From Gemmata sp. (GTDB lineage: Bacteria; Planctomycetota; Planctomycetia; Gemmatales; Gemmataceae): DNA of 53,359 nt. Position numbers and translations under genes: made by a program. The stretch spans positions 1 to 53,359 of the forward strand of contig JANWYJ010000050.1 in NCBI GenBank assembly GCA_025055115.1, in the 5' to 3' direction. This document shows, piece by piece, positions 8,794 to 16,772 of the stretch. The first letter of the stretch is position 1. The number at the start of each line of letters is the position of its first letter. The notes beneath the pieces were generated by a model that was given only the letters and a program-made list of their open reading frames with translations, had not been told where the DNA came from and searched no databases.

Positions 8794-9968
8794 CAGGAAC
8801 GGCGGCCAACACGGCACATCCTCTGCAACTCCGGTTCACCGCCACCGGTTGGGGTTGGTTGGTGGTGGCCCTGTTGGCCGGGGGTTATGTTTGGTTCAAA
8901 AGTATCAATATGGTGATCATCATCGTGTATGCGATGCTGATGTTGGTGATCATCAATGGTCTGGTGGCCTGGCGGTCGGTCCGTCGCACCCGCGCGGAGC
9001 GGCTGTCGATTCATCCGGTATTTGCCGGTGAATGGGCGGAATGTGGTGTCCGTGTCACGAATGCAGCCCGCTATCCGGTCACAGTCACGGTTGCCGACCA
9101 AGCCGAACCGCATAGCAACACCTTTTTGGTGTACCGACTGCCGGGTGGGCAATCCCTCACCTGCACCGCGGCACGTGAATTTCCCCATCGCGGTCGCTTC
9201 CGTGGTCCTGTGGCGATTGTTTCCGGCTATCCGTTTGGTTTCATCGAGTGTGAACGGCGAGGGGATGCAAGTCACGAGATTGTTGTCTTGCCGCGATTAG
9301 GCTATGCCGAACCGGATGGCTTACGCCGATGGATGTTGCGGCAAATGGGCAATGATGGCCGCAATCGGAAAGTGCTACGCCGCGTGACCAACGATCAGGC
9401 CGAGGTCCGCGGCGTGCGGAGTTATCGCCCTGGCGATGCCATTCGCGACATTCATTGGCGCAGTAGCGCGCGGCGTGGGGAACTGCTGGTGCGCGAATAC
9501 GACACCGCACCATTGGCGGAATTATTATTGGTGGTTGAACCCTGGTTGCCGTCCCAACCCAGTCGCCACGAGCGGCAACAATTGGAAGACGCCCTCTCAC
9601 TGGCAGCAACTATCGCCGTCACATGGCGGCGGGCTTTCGATCATCCTGTCACCGTGGCTGTCGTTGGTCGGTCCGAATCGGCAGCCACGGCCAATTCGGA
9701 GGAAGACCTGCGCGACGCCCTGACACCACTGGCGGATGTCGCAGGTTCACCCACCGGGGAGTTGCGTATGGAGGACGGCTTTCACCGCCGGGTGGGCCGC
9801 AGTGCTCGGGTGATCGTCAGTAGCCGGCCGCGAACCCCCCTGGTCACGCATCTGACGCGCGTGTGTGGCAAGCCGTTTGTCGCCATCAGCCCTGGCGATG
9901 CCCTGCCGTGGTATCTTCCACCGGCCATGCAAAAGCGGAAAACCAACCACCGGGAAGATCGTGGCTAA
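8790..9968 (+). CDS. DUF58 domain membrane protein
   Basis: The GTG at 8790 overlaps the stop of the MoxR gene (GTGA), giving a 392-residue protein. Two hydrophobic segments lie near the N-terminus (WGWLVVALLAGGYVWF and MVIIIVYAMLMLVIINGLVAW), followed by a beta-rich region. The DUF58 signature is GVRSYRPGDAIRDIHWRSSA, about residue 210, followed by a VWA-like C-terminal half. DUF58 proteins are typical partners of MoxR ATPases; their exact role is not known. Translational coupling to MoxR supports a shared complex. The GTG start is chosen over an upstream in-frame ATG at 8718 that lies deep inside the MoxR gene. Confidence 0.92.
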   Translation: MTGTAANTAHPLQLRFTATGWGWLVVALLAGGYVWFKSINMVIIIVYAMLMLVIINGLVAWRSVRRTRAERLSIHPVFAGEWAECGVRVTNAARYPVTVTVADQAEPHSNTFLVYRLPGGQSLTCTAAREFPHRGRFRGPVAIVSGYPFGFIECERRGDASHEIVVLPRLGYAEPDGLRRWMLRQMGNDGRNRKVLRRVTNDQAEVRGVRSYRPGDAIRDIHWRSSARRGELLVREYDTAPLAELLLVVEPWLPSQPSRHERQQLEDALSLAATIAVTWRRAFDHPVTVAVVGRSESAATANSEEDLRDALTPLADVAGSPTGELRMEDGFHRRVGRSARVIVSSRPRTPLVTHLTRVCGKPFVAISPGDALPWYLPPAMQKRKTNHREDRG

Positions 9969-9995
9969 GCCACGGTCTCGCCCGGCTGCAGATAC

Positions 9996-10113
9996 TGGCC
10001 CTGCTTGGCTGGCCCTGCTTGGACGAACCTCATTGAGTGGCTGCTGGCCGACGACATCGCCCCGCCTGGTACGCCACTACTTGGCTGGCCCTGCTTAGCT
10101 GAACCGAATTGAG
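9996..10113. repeat. Direct repeats in the DUF58-transglutaminase gap
   Basis: A 14-bp unit tggccctgcttggc is tandemly repeated at 9996-10009 and 10010-10023. A related 33-bp block (ttggctggccctgctt, then gaacc..attgag) occurs at 10005-10037 and 10081-10113 with about five mismatches. The last copy ends 17 bases before the transglutaminase gene ATG at 10131, so it makes up that gene's leader. Confidence 0.85.
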
Positions 10114-10130
10114 AGACCCGATCACACACT

Positions 10131-12476
10131 ATGCCGACCGAAGCTAGCTTCCGCTTCAGTGTCTATCTGACGATGGCTCTGACGTGCGCGGCGTTGGGTT
10201 ACGCCGAGTTTGAGCTGTTGCCAGAAGTCGCCGTCTTCTCCACCTTGGCCATCATCGCGTTGGGAGTGCTGTATTTTTTGGAAAGTCGGGTCACCTTCCT
10301 CTCGATTCCCGCGGCCAACCGCTTGGGCATGGCCATCGGTGTGGTGTATCTGATGTGGGCGGCGTATCGGATTCAGCGGGAAATGGACACCAGTGAGTAC
10401 TTCCACCTCGGCTGGCATATCCTGGTGGTAGCGCTGTGTGGTCCATTGGTAATGCTGGCGATTGTGGCCAAAATGGCGCGCAGCGACAAACATGCGGGCG
10501 ACTATTGGGCCTTGCATGGGGTCGCTTTAGCTGGCGTTGCCTTGGCTGCGGCCTTTGGCAGCAATCTGTTTGGCTTCCTGTTGATCAGTTGTTATCTGAT
10601 GGTGGCAGTATGGAGCTTCAGTCTGCTGTACCTAGGCCGTGCTTCTGGCGCTATCCCGCCCATTCCCGGGGGACCCCAACCAGCCACCAAAACGATCGCC
10701 TTTTCCATCGACCCCACGGGGCACCGGCTCGATCTGCTCCCGGCGTTGGTGTGGGCGATATTGGCTCTGGTGATCGCGGTTCCCTTGTACTTGCTGACGC
10801 CGCGCTCTCAGAGTGAACGGGCCGATTTCGGGGTTGGCCGATTCGCCGTCGGTTACAATGCCGATCAGGCCGTGAATTTGAATACCACCGGGGAATTGGA
10901 AGTATCGGACGACACAGCCTTTGAGTTTGTCGCCACGTCCACCGATGGTTCGCCGAAAACCGACGTCAACCCCAACCAAAAGTGGCGTGGACGGGTGCTG
11001 CGGCATTACAACAACGGCCGTTGGGAATGGAGCGCGATGCCAGAAACGCTGCCGCACATCACCGCGGCCAACACACCACTACGGCGGGGAGAACCATCCC
11101 GGTTGGCTATTCATGTCGACCGCTGGTCACCGCCGCAGTTAGGTCCAGGGCAGTTCGCGATCCGATTTGAAGTTCCCCCCGAGCTGCGCGGTTACTTCTT
11201 GGCCACTCCGGTGTTGTGGGTGGCCGATCAACCCGTGCCGATAGCTTCCATCACCGAGGAAGGTTACCGCTGTTGGCTGCCCGTTCCAGATGGGCAATTC
11301 GCCCCACCACTGCGGATGTTACGCACAGTCAAAGAATACATTCAGATTTACCGGGATACCCCGGACCCCGACGTCAGCCCGCCGTTTCGCTTCGTCGATC
11401 GGAATTTCGAACGCGACCTGGCAGCGATCCGCATGAACCCCCTGCCCCGCATCAAAGAATATTCTGATAAGCTGTTGCAAAGAATGGTGGACCAGGGCCA
11501 ACTCCCGGCCAATTACCGTAACGAGCGCACCGACCTTCCCGACTTGATATATCACGAACTCATCGCGCGGGCCTTCACCGCGCATCTGGCCACATCTGGC
11601 GACTTTCGGTACAGCACCGCCCTTCGCCGCGTCAATAACGATATTGATCCGATCGAAGAATTCCTGTGGGAGCTAAAGGAAGGCCATTGCGAACGCTTTG
11701 CCACGGCCTTGGTCCTGTTGTTACGCTCCCAGGGAATCCCTGCGGTGTACGTCACCGGTTTTCGCGGCTGTGAACATGTGAAAAACGGCCAGTATGTGGT
11801 AAAGCAATCGGCGGCACATGCCTGGGTGGAAGCCTTGGTACCAGCAAATCAAGCCCCTGAACTGCTCCACGACCCCCTGAGCCGCATCTATCACTGGCGG
11901 ACGTTGGACCCAACACCCGAGGCCGTCGCGGAACCTGTCCCTGAGCGGAAATGGTGGCAGGACGCTAATAACTGGGTCAAAACTAACTTCCGAACTTACG
12001 TCACCCATTACACCCCCGAACAACGGCGCAAAGCCATCCGCGAAGCGACCACTTGGCTGATGCGGCCAAGGAATCTGATCCTCGCCGGGGTCGTTTTCAT
12101 GCTGGTGGCGACGCTCCCAGCGGCCGTCCGGCGTCTGCGTTCATCCCCTCCACAACCGCCAGCGGAAACGGAAGTGGCGAGCTGGTTTCATGACCTGGTC
12201 GCGGTACTGAAACCCCACGGGATCGTTCCCCGCCCGACCGACACAGCGTTGGAATTCGCCACAGCGGCCGCGACGGCCCTACGCCAACGCGGCCTCGACG
12301 CGGTCGCCCCGGTCCCTTTGGCCTGGGCCGAAGCCTACTATCAACGTCGCTTCGGACACATCACACTCTCTGATGCCCGGTTAGTCGAACTGGAAACCGG
12401 CCTCGATCAACTGCGCCTCGCTCTCCAACAGGCAGGAACACCCCATGGCAACCGTGAAACGCTTGAAAACCGATAA
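10131..12476 (+). CDS. Transglutaminase-like membrane protein (TgpA-type, C-terminal DUF4129-like region)
   Basis: This 781-residue protein has an N-terminal set of about six membrane helices (residues 10-225), a periplasmic region and a transglutaminase-like domain. The catalytic triad is visible as Cys520 (KEGHCERFATAL), His563 (SAAHAWVEAL) and Asp593 (RTLDPTPE). A further membrane helix follows (about 650-672, NLILAGVVFMLVATLPAAV), then a cytoplasmic helical region resembling DUF4129. The order MoxR, DUF58, transglutaminase is typical of the TgpA module. The substrate is unknown; a peptidase or cross-linking role in the envelope is inferred from the triad. Its last 32 bases overlap the next gene in a different frame. 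Confidence 0.93.
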   Translation: MPTEASFRFSVYLTMALTCAALGYAEFELLPEVAVFSTLAIIALGVLYFLESRVTFLSIPAANRLGMAIGVVYLMWAAYRIQREMDTSEYFHLGWHILVVALCGPLVMLAIVAKMARSDKHAGDYWALHGVALAGVALAAAFGSNLFGFLLISCYLMVAVWSFSLLYLGRASGAIPPIPGGPQPATKTIAFSIDPTGHRLDLLPALVWAILALVIAVPLYLLTPRSQSERADFGVGRFAVGYNADQAVNLNTTGELEVSDDTAFEFVATSTDGSPKTDVNPNQKWRGRVLRHYNNGRWEWSAMPETLPHITAANTPLRRGEPSRLAIHVDRWSPPQLGPGQFAIRFEVPPELRGYFLATPVLWVADQPVPIASITEEGYRCWLPVPDGQFAPPLRMLRTVKEYIQIYRDTPDPDVSPPFRFVDRNFERDLAAIRMNPLPRIKEYSDKLLQRMVDQGQLPANYRNERTDLPDLIYHELIARAFTAHLATSGDFRYSTALRRVNNDIDPIEEFLWELKEGHCERFATALVLLLRSQGIPAVYVTGFRGCEHVKNGQYVVKQSAAHAWVEALVPANQAPELLHDPLSRIYHWRTLDPTPEAVAEPVPERKWWQDANNWVKTNFRTYVTHYTPEQRRKAIREATTWLMRPRNLILAGVVFMLVATLPAAVRRLRSSPPQPPAETEVASWFHDLVAVLKPHGIVPRPTDTALEFATAAATALRQRGLDAVAPVPLAWAEAYYQRRFGHITLSDARLVELETGLDQLRLALQQAGTPHGNRETLENR

Positions 12477-13023
12477 TTCCGTGGTGGTCGTCATCGACAT
12501 TCAGGACAAACTGTTGGTGAAAATCCCCACCGCCCCCGAGTTGATCCGCAATGTCGGGTTTCTTCTCGATGTGGCCCATACACTGCAAGTGCCGGTCCGG
12601 GCCACCGAGCAATATCCCCAGGGTCTTGGCCCTACCCACGCGGAGATCGCCCGGCGGCTTCCGCCCTCGATTCCGGCGAAAACAGCCTTCAGTTGCTGCG
12701 GGGCGGAGGCGTTTCTCGAAGAAATCGAAATGCTCCGCCGACCCTATGTTGTCTTGGTGGGTATGGAAACGCATGTGTGCGTTTCTCAAACCGCCTTCGA
12801 TCTGCTCGATGCCGGACTCAACGTGTTTCTCCCCGTCGATGCCCTCGCGGCCCGTGGTCGCATCGATCACGACACGGCCTTACGCCGCTTAGAACACGCC
12901 GGCGCGATCCTCACAACCGCTGAGGCCATCGCGTTCGAGTGGATGGGCGATGCCAAACATCCACAATTCAAGGCCGTCAGTGCCCTGGTGATCGCCCGCA
13001 CGGCGAACTCGAACAACGTCTGA
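12445..13023 (+). CDS. Isochorismatase-like cysteine hydrolase
   Basis: This 192-residue protein has the complete isochorismatase-superfamily triad: Asp18 (VVVVIDIQDK), Lys79 (SIPAKTAFSC) and Cys112 (GMETHVCVSQTA). Its close similarity in length and motifs to YcaC/nicotinamidase-like hydrolases suggests an amidase-type hydrolase acting on a small amide or imide. The substrate cannot be read from sequence, and isochorismatase activity itself is not implied. The ATG lies 32 bases inside the 3' end of the transglutaminase gene, so translation is probably coupled; AGGCAGGAA precedes it. It converges with the STAS gene, leaving only 17 bases between stops. Confidence 0.9.
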   Translation: MATVKRLKTDNSVVVVIDIQDKLLVKIPTAPELIRNVGFLLDVAHTLQVPVRATEQYPQGLGPTHAEIARRLPPSIPAKTAFSCCGAEAFLEEIEMLRRPYVVLVGMETHVCVSQTAFDLLDAGLNVFLPVDALAARGRIDHDTALRRLEHAGAILTTAEAIAFEWMGDAKHPQFKAVSALVIARTANSNNV

Positions 13024-13040
13024 GCACCTCCTCGTTGCCC

Positions 13041-13400
13041 TCACTGACTAATCGCGGCAAAAGCCTCGTCGCGGTCGGTGTAGATCGGGAAAATGTCCGT
13101 CAACTTCATCGTTTCCAAAAGCGACATGATCGTCGGCGAGGGCCGGCACAAAGCCACCCGGCCCTCATTTTTCACCTGATTGCGCAATCCCAACAGCAAG
13201 CGCACACCCATACTGCTCAGATACGTCAAATCGTTCAAATCAAACACAAATCGGCGAACGCCAGCCTGATAGACCTCCTGCACTTGCGGATGGAGTTCTT
13301 GAACCGCTTCTGGATCCAACTTTCCCTGCAAAGCAATTACCACACCCCGATTATCCGCAGTAAAAGTGAATTGGCAGGCAAATCCCGGAGTTTCCGACAT
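13041..13400 (-). CDS. STAS domain protein, anti-sigma factor antagonist type
   Basis: This 119-residue protein is essentially a single STAS domain: VVIALQGKLDPEAVQELHPQ, then RRFVFDLNDLTYLSSMGVRLLL and a C-terminal helix. Ser62 and Ser63 lie at the phosphorylation loop, where SpoIIAA/RsbV proteins have DSSG; the Met between Ser63 and Gly65 is a departure, so regulation by phosphorylation is plausible but not certain. Such proteins bind anti-sigma kinases in partner-switching systems. No kinase partner is adjacent. Two consecutive ATGs occur (13403 and 13400); GAGG lies five bases before the second, which I chose. Confidence 0.88.
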   Translation of the reverse strand: MSETPGFACQFTFTADNRGVVIALQGKLDPEAVQELHPQVQEVYQAGVRRFVFDLNDLTYLSSMGVRLLLGLRNQVKNEGRVALCRPSPTIMSLLETMKLTDIFPIYTDRDEAFAAISQ

Positions 13401-13585
13401 CATGACCTCAACGTGATGTGAAGATTTTCCTCCCATTGTAGGAAATTCTGCGATGAGCGGATTGGCCACGTTGTTGCCTAGGCTAGCGCAAGGCCGATTT
13501 GATAAGCAAGTGACTCCATTTTGAAGGTAGATTGTGACGACGCAGACCGGGTATAACATCAGTGAATCCACACCGGGAGTCAGCC

Positions 13586-14575
13586 ATGGTCAAGGCCACG
13601 ATGTTCCTCGCGCTGTCGATACTGCCCGGACCAGCCCCCACCCCTGCCAACCTGCGGAAGGCGATTGAATCAGCCCTCACGCCCCTCATCGCCGGGGCCA
13701 CCGGTCACGCCGAGCAAAAAACCTGCTTCGCGTGCCACAATCAAGCCGCGCCGATGCTCGCCTTTGCCGCGGCCCGCCCACGCGGTTTCCAATTGCCGAC
13801 CGATTTATTCCGCAGCCAAGCGGAACACATCAGCCAATTTCTCGAAACCAATCGCACACGATTCCGCGATGGTCGGGGCACCGGCGGCCAAGTGGCCACC
13901 GCCGGCTATGCCCTTTGGACCCTGGAGCTGGCCGGTCACAAAGCCGATGACAACACCGCAGCGGTCGTCGAGTATCTGCTGAAAACCCAAGCGGAACGCG
14001 ATCACTGGCGGACCACTTCCAACCGCCCGCCCACAGAAGCCAGTCACTTCACGACCACCTACCTCGCCCTGCGCGCCTTGCGGGTCTGGGGACCGGCCGC
14101 CCAAGCCGATGCCGAGAAAGTGAATCAACGTCGGGCCAACGCCCGCCAATGGCTGATGAAAACCACACCCCGAGATACGGAAGATCGTGTCTTCCGCTTG
14201 TTAGCTTTGAAAGAAGCTGGAGCTGACGACAAAGAAATCGCCGCCGCGGCATGGGATTTGCTGCAACAGCAGCGCTCCGATGGCGGTTGGGCACAGTTAT
14301 CCACTGGGGCCAGTGATGCATACGCCACCGGCACCGCCCTCGTCGCCCTGTACGAAGCCGGGCGGCTCAAGACCCAGTCACCGGCCTCCCAAGCCGGCCT
14401 CGCTTTCCTCCTCAAAACCCAACGCCGCGACGGTACTTGGCTGGTCAAATCGCGCAGCCGGCCTTTCCAACCCTATTATGAAAGCGGCTTTCCCCATGAG
14501 AAAAACCAATTCATTTCCATCGCGGCCAGTGGCTGGGCCACCACAGCCTTGGCTTTGGCACTGAACGCCCAATAA
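13586..14575 (+). CDS. Secreted prenyltransferase/squalene-cyclase-fold repeat protein with a CxxCH motif
   Basis: This 329-residue protein has a short signal-like N-terminus (MVKATMFLALSILPGPAPTP), then a single CFACHNQ motif (CxxCH, about residue 46) able to bind heme c. Alpha-alpha toroid repeats of the squalene cyclase or prenyltransferase type follow, with QW-like turns QQQRSDGGWAQL and KTQRRDGTWL. It lacks a DxDD-type acid motif, so cyclase activity is unlikely; a binding or electron-transfer role is inferred. GGGAG lies upstream of the ATG at 13586, which I prefer to an in-frame ATG at 13562. The start region is divergent from the STAS gene. Confidence 0.82.
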   Translation: MVKATMFLALSILPGPAPTPANLRKAIESALTPLIAGATGHAEQKTCFACHNQAAPMLAFAAARPRGFQLPTDLFRSQAEHISQFLETNRTRFRDGRGTGGQVATAGYALWTLELAGHKADDNTAAVVEYLLKTQAERDHWRTTSNRPPTEASHFTTTYLALRALRVWGPAAQADAEKVNQRRANARQWLMKTTPRDTEDRVFRLLALKEAGADDKEIAAAAWDLLQQQRSDGGWAQLSTGASDAYATGTALVALYEAGRLKTQSPASQAGLAFLLKTQRRDGTWLVKSRSRPFQPYYESGFPHEKNQFISIAASGWATTALALALNAQ

Positions 14576-14630
14576 GGCACGATTTGTGCTATAACATCAA
14601 CAGTACAAAGAGCTTACATATCCTAACGCC

Positions 14631-15143
14631 ATGACAGACCAGCCGTTTCGTCTCACTCCGCGAGCCGCACGCCTGCGCAAGTTGGCCCGGGAACTCCTCG
14701 ATGCCCACGGACTGCATCAGTGGGAATTCGGCTTCAACCGCAATCTGCGGCGCGCCGGGGTTTGTTTCTACCCCTACCGTGGTGAGCCGGGGCGAATCGA
14801 GTTGTCGGTTCACTTTGTTGAACGCAATTCCGATACTGAAGTTTGTGACACTCTGTTACATGAAATCGCCCATGCCTTGGTGGGTCCGGGCCATGGCCAT
14901 GATGCGGTTTGGCAAGCCAAATGCCGCGAAATCGGGGCCAAACCCCAACGCTGCTGCGGCGACGACGTACAAATGCCCCACGGCCGCTGGCAGGCTACTT
15001 GCCCCAGCTGCAACCAACGCTTCGACCGTCACCGCCGTCCGCGGCGGATCACGGGGTGGTATTGCCGCGCCTGTGGACCCATCGCCGGGCCGCTGCGATG
15101 GTTAGAAACCCCTCATTCTTTGGGGAATGCTCCGGATGGCTGA
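14631..15143 (+). CDS. SprT-like zinc metalloprotease domain protein
   Basis: This 170-residue protein carries the SprT-like active site HEIAH (His77, Glu78, His81) within DTLLHEIAHALVG, then GHGHDAVW and a C-terminal zinc-ribbon with TCPSCNQRF and WYCRACGPI. SprT-like proteins are related to the eukaryotic Spartan proteases; the role of bacterial members is largely unknown. It appears complete and cytoplasmic, with no signal. It sits 55 bases after the toroid-repeat gene and 159 bases before a DUF1501 gene, both in the same direction. No strong Shine-Dalgarno is seen. Confidence 0.9.
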   Translation: MTDQPFRLTPRAARLRKLARELLDAHGLHQWEFGFNRNLRRAGVCFYPYRGEPGRIELSVHFVERNSDTEVCDTLLHEIAHALVGPGHGHDAVWQAKCREIGAKPQRCCGDDVQMPHGRWQATCPSCNQRFDRHRRPRRITGWYCRACGPIAGPLRWLETPHSLGNAPDG

Positions 15144-15302
15144 CGAGAACGGAACGGCATGCCAGCGCGGAGAATTCGGGGTCATTGGTCGGATTTTCGC
15201 TTGACAAACGCTGGTCATTCCCGGATTCTTGTAGGTGCGAGTGAAATGGACGATCCACTCGCTCCCTCCTTATCATCACACCCCCCACACGGGTGCCCGC
15301 CT

Positions 15303-16622
15303 ATGTTGGACTTCACAACTGGTGTAACGTCGGACTGTTCAGGTGTTTCACGCCGCAGCTTCTTGCGCATCGGTGGTCTGACCGCCTTTGGGCTGAGCCT
15401 GCCCCACTACCTCCAGGCCCGCAGTCGCCACCCGGAACAACACGCGAAAGCCAAACGTTGCATCCTCCTGTGGATGCAAGGCGGACCAAGCCACATCGAT
15501 ACGTTCGATCCGAAACCCGATGCCCCTGTGGAAATTCGTGGCGAATTCGGGACTGTAGCCACACGCTTGCCGGGCGTGCGTTTCGCCGAAGTCGCCCCGC
15601 TGTTGGCCCAACGGGCCGATAAACTGGCCATCATCCGCGGGCATGACCCCAAAAACGGCTCTCATGGTGTCGCCGACCATCTGATGATGAGCGGCCACAA
15701 GTTCAACGCCTCGCTCCCCTTCCCGTGTTATGGCTCGGTCATCGCCAAGGAACGGGGTTATGTCGATGGCATGCTGCCGTTTGTACAACTCGGCCGGGCC
15801 ATCGACCGTCGCTTCAACGGCGGCATCGCCGGCTTTTTGGGCGATCAATTCAACCCCTTCGAAGTCCCCGACGATCCGAACTCACCCACGTTCAAAGTGC
15901 GGGATTTGGCCGTGAGCACCGATGCTGAGCGACAACGGCTCGACCGCCGCTATGCGATGCTGGCGGATTTGGAGAATTATCAAAAGACGGTTGAAAGTGC
16001 TGGCGTAGTGAAAGCTCGCGATGAATTCTACGACAAAGCGCACGCCATTATCACCAGCCCCGCGGCCAAGAAAGCGTTCGACCTCACATTGGAAAGCCCC
16101 AAAACCCGCGAAGCCTATGGCCGCAACCAATTCGGGCAAAGCTGCTTGCTCGCCCGCCGTCTGATCGAAGCCGGCGTGCAGTTCGTCACCGTCGCCGATG
16201 GGGGCTGGGATACCCACACCAATAACTTCAAGAGCCTCAAGGATCGGCTCATGCCGCGGATCGACCGTGGATTGTCGGCCTTACTCGACGACCTCGACGC
16301 CCGCGGGCTTCTTGATGAAACACTGGTGGTCTGGTTTGGCGACTTCGGGCGAACGCCGAAAGTCAACCCCACCGCGGGCCGCGACCACTGGAGCACCGCC
16401 GGTGTCGCACTGATGGCCGGTGGCGGCCTCAAAGTCGGTCAGGTCATTGGCCAAACCAATGCCTTGGCCGAGGTGGTGACCGATAACCCCGTCAGCCCGC
16501 AAGACCTCGCAGCCACCATCTACACCGTTTTGGGGGTCCATCTCCACACTTGGTACAAAACACCAGATGGCCGCCCGATCGAATTGTGCCCCGAGGGCAA
16601 GCCGGTGAAAGAATTGTTCTAA
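15303..16622 (+). CDS. DUF1501 protein (Tat-exported), standalone copy
   Basis: This is a 439-residue DUF1501 protein with a twin-arginine signal (SRRSFLRIGGLTAFGLSL), the block RCILLWMQGGPSHIDTFDPKP, then NQFGQSCLLARRLIEAGVQF and VWFGDFGRTPKVNP with RDHW. It resembles the proteins at 6189 and 28637, but no DUF1549 partner is adjacent, unlike those two. Function is unknown beyond the alkaline-phosphatase-superfamily relationship. The ATG at 15303 gives the usual short N-terminus before the Tat motif; upstream in-frame ATGs at 15246 and 15159 would add 19 or 48 residues of unconserved sequence. A strong terminator follows at 16652. Confidence 0.9.
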   Translation: MLDFTTGVTSDCSGVSRRSFLRIGGLTAFGLSLPHYLQARSRHPEQHAKAKRCILLWMQGGPSHIDTFDPKPDAPVEIRGEFGTVATRLPGVRFAEVAPLLAQRADKLAIIRGHDPKNGSHGVADHLMMSGHKFNASLPFPCYGSVIAKERGYVDGMLPFVQLGRAIDRRFNGGIAGFLGDQFNPFEVPDDPNSPTFKVRDLAVSTDAERQRLDRRYAMLADLENYQKTVESAGVVKARDEFYDKAHAIITSPAAKKAFDLTLESPKTREAYGRNQFGQSCLLARRLIEAGVQFVTVADGGWDTHTNNFKSLKDRLMPRIDRGLSALLDDLDARGLLDETLVVWFGDFGRTPKVNPTAGRDHWSTAGVALMAGGGLKVGQVIGQTNALAEVVTDNPVSPQDLAATIYTVLGVHLHTWYKTPDGRPIELCPEGKPVKELF

Positions 16623-16651
16623 CATCCGTCCCGAAAACTGCCTTTTGTGCC

Positions 16652-16685
16652 GCCCACCGCGACCTCGGTGGGCTTTTTCTTTTTC
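16652..16685 (+). terminator. Rho-independent terminator after the DUF1501 gene
   Basis: A perfect 8-bp stem (gcccaccg at 16652-16659 with cggtgggc at 16666-16673) encloses the loop cgacct and is followed by a T-rich tract (tttttcttttt). It lies 29 bases after the DUF1501 stop. Confidence 0.9.
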
Positions 16686-16710
16686 GGTCAAACCTCAAAA
16701 TTTGCGCCCA

Positions 16711-16744
16711 AACAAAAAGCCCGCGGGGAACCTGCCCCACGGGC
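16711..16744 (-). terminator. Rho-independent terminator for the minus-strand secretin gene
   Basis: Read on the minus strand, gcccgtgggg (16744-16735) pairs with ccccgcgggc (16728-16719), one non-Watson-Crick position, and is followed by tttttgtt. It sits 28 bases downstream of the secretin stop at 16773, back to back with the terminator of the converging gene. Confidence 0.88.
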
Positions 16745-16772
16745 CTCAGGCAACGACCTTTGCGAGCGAGCG

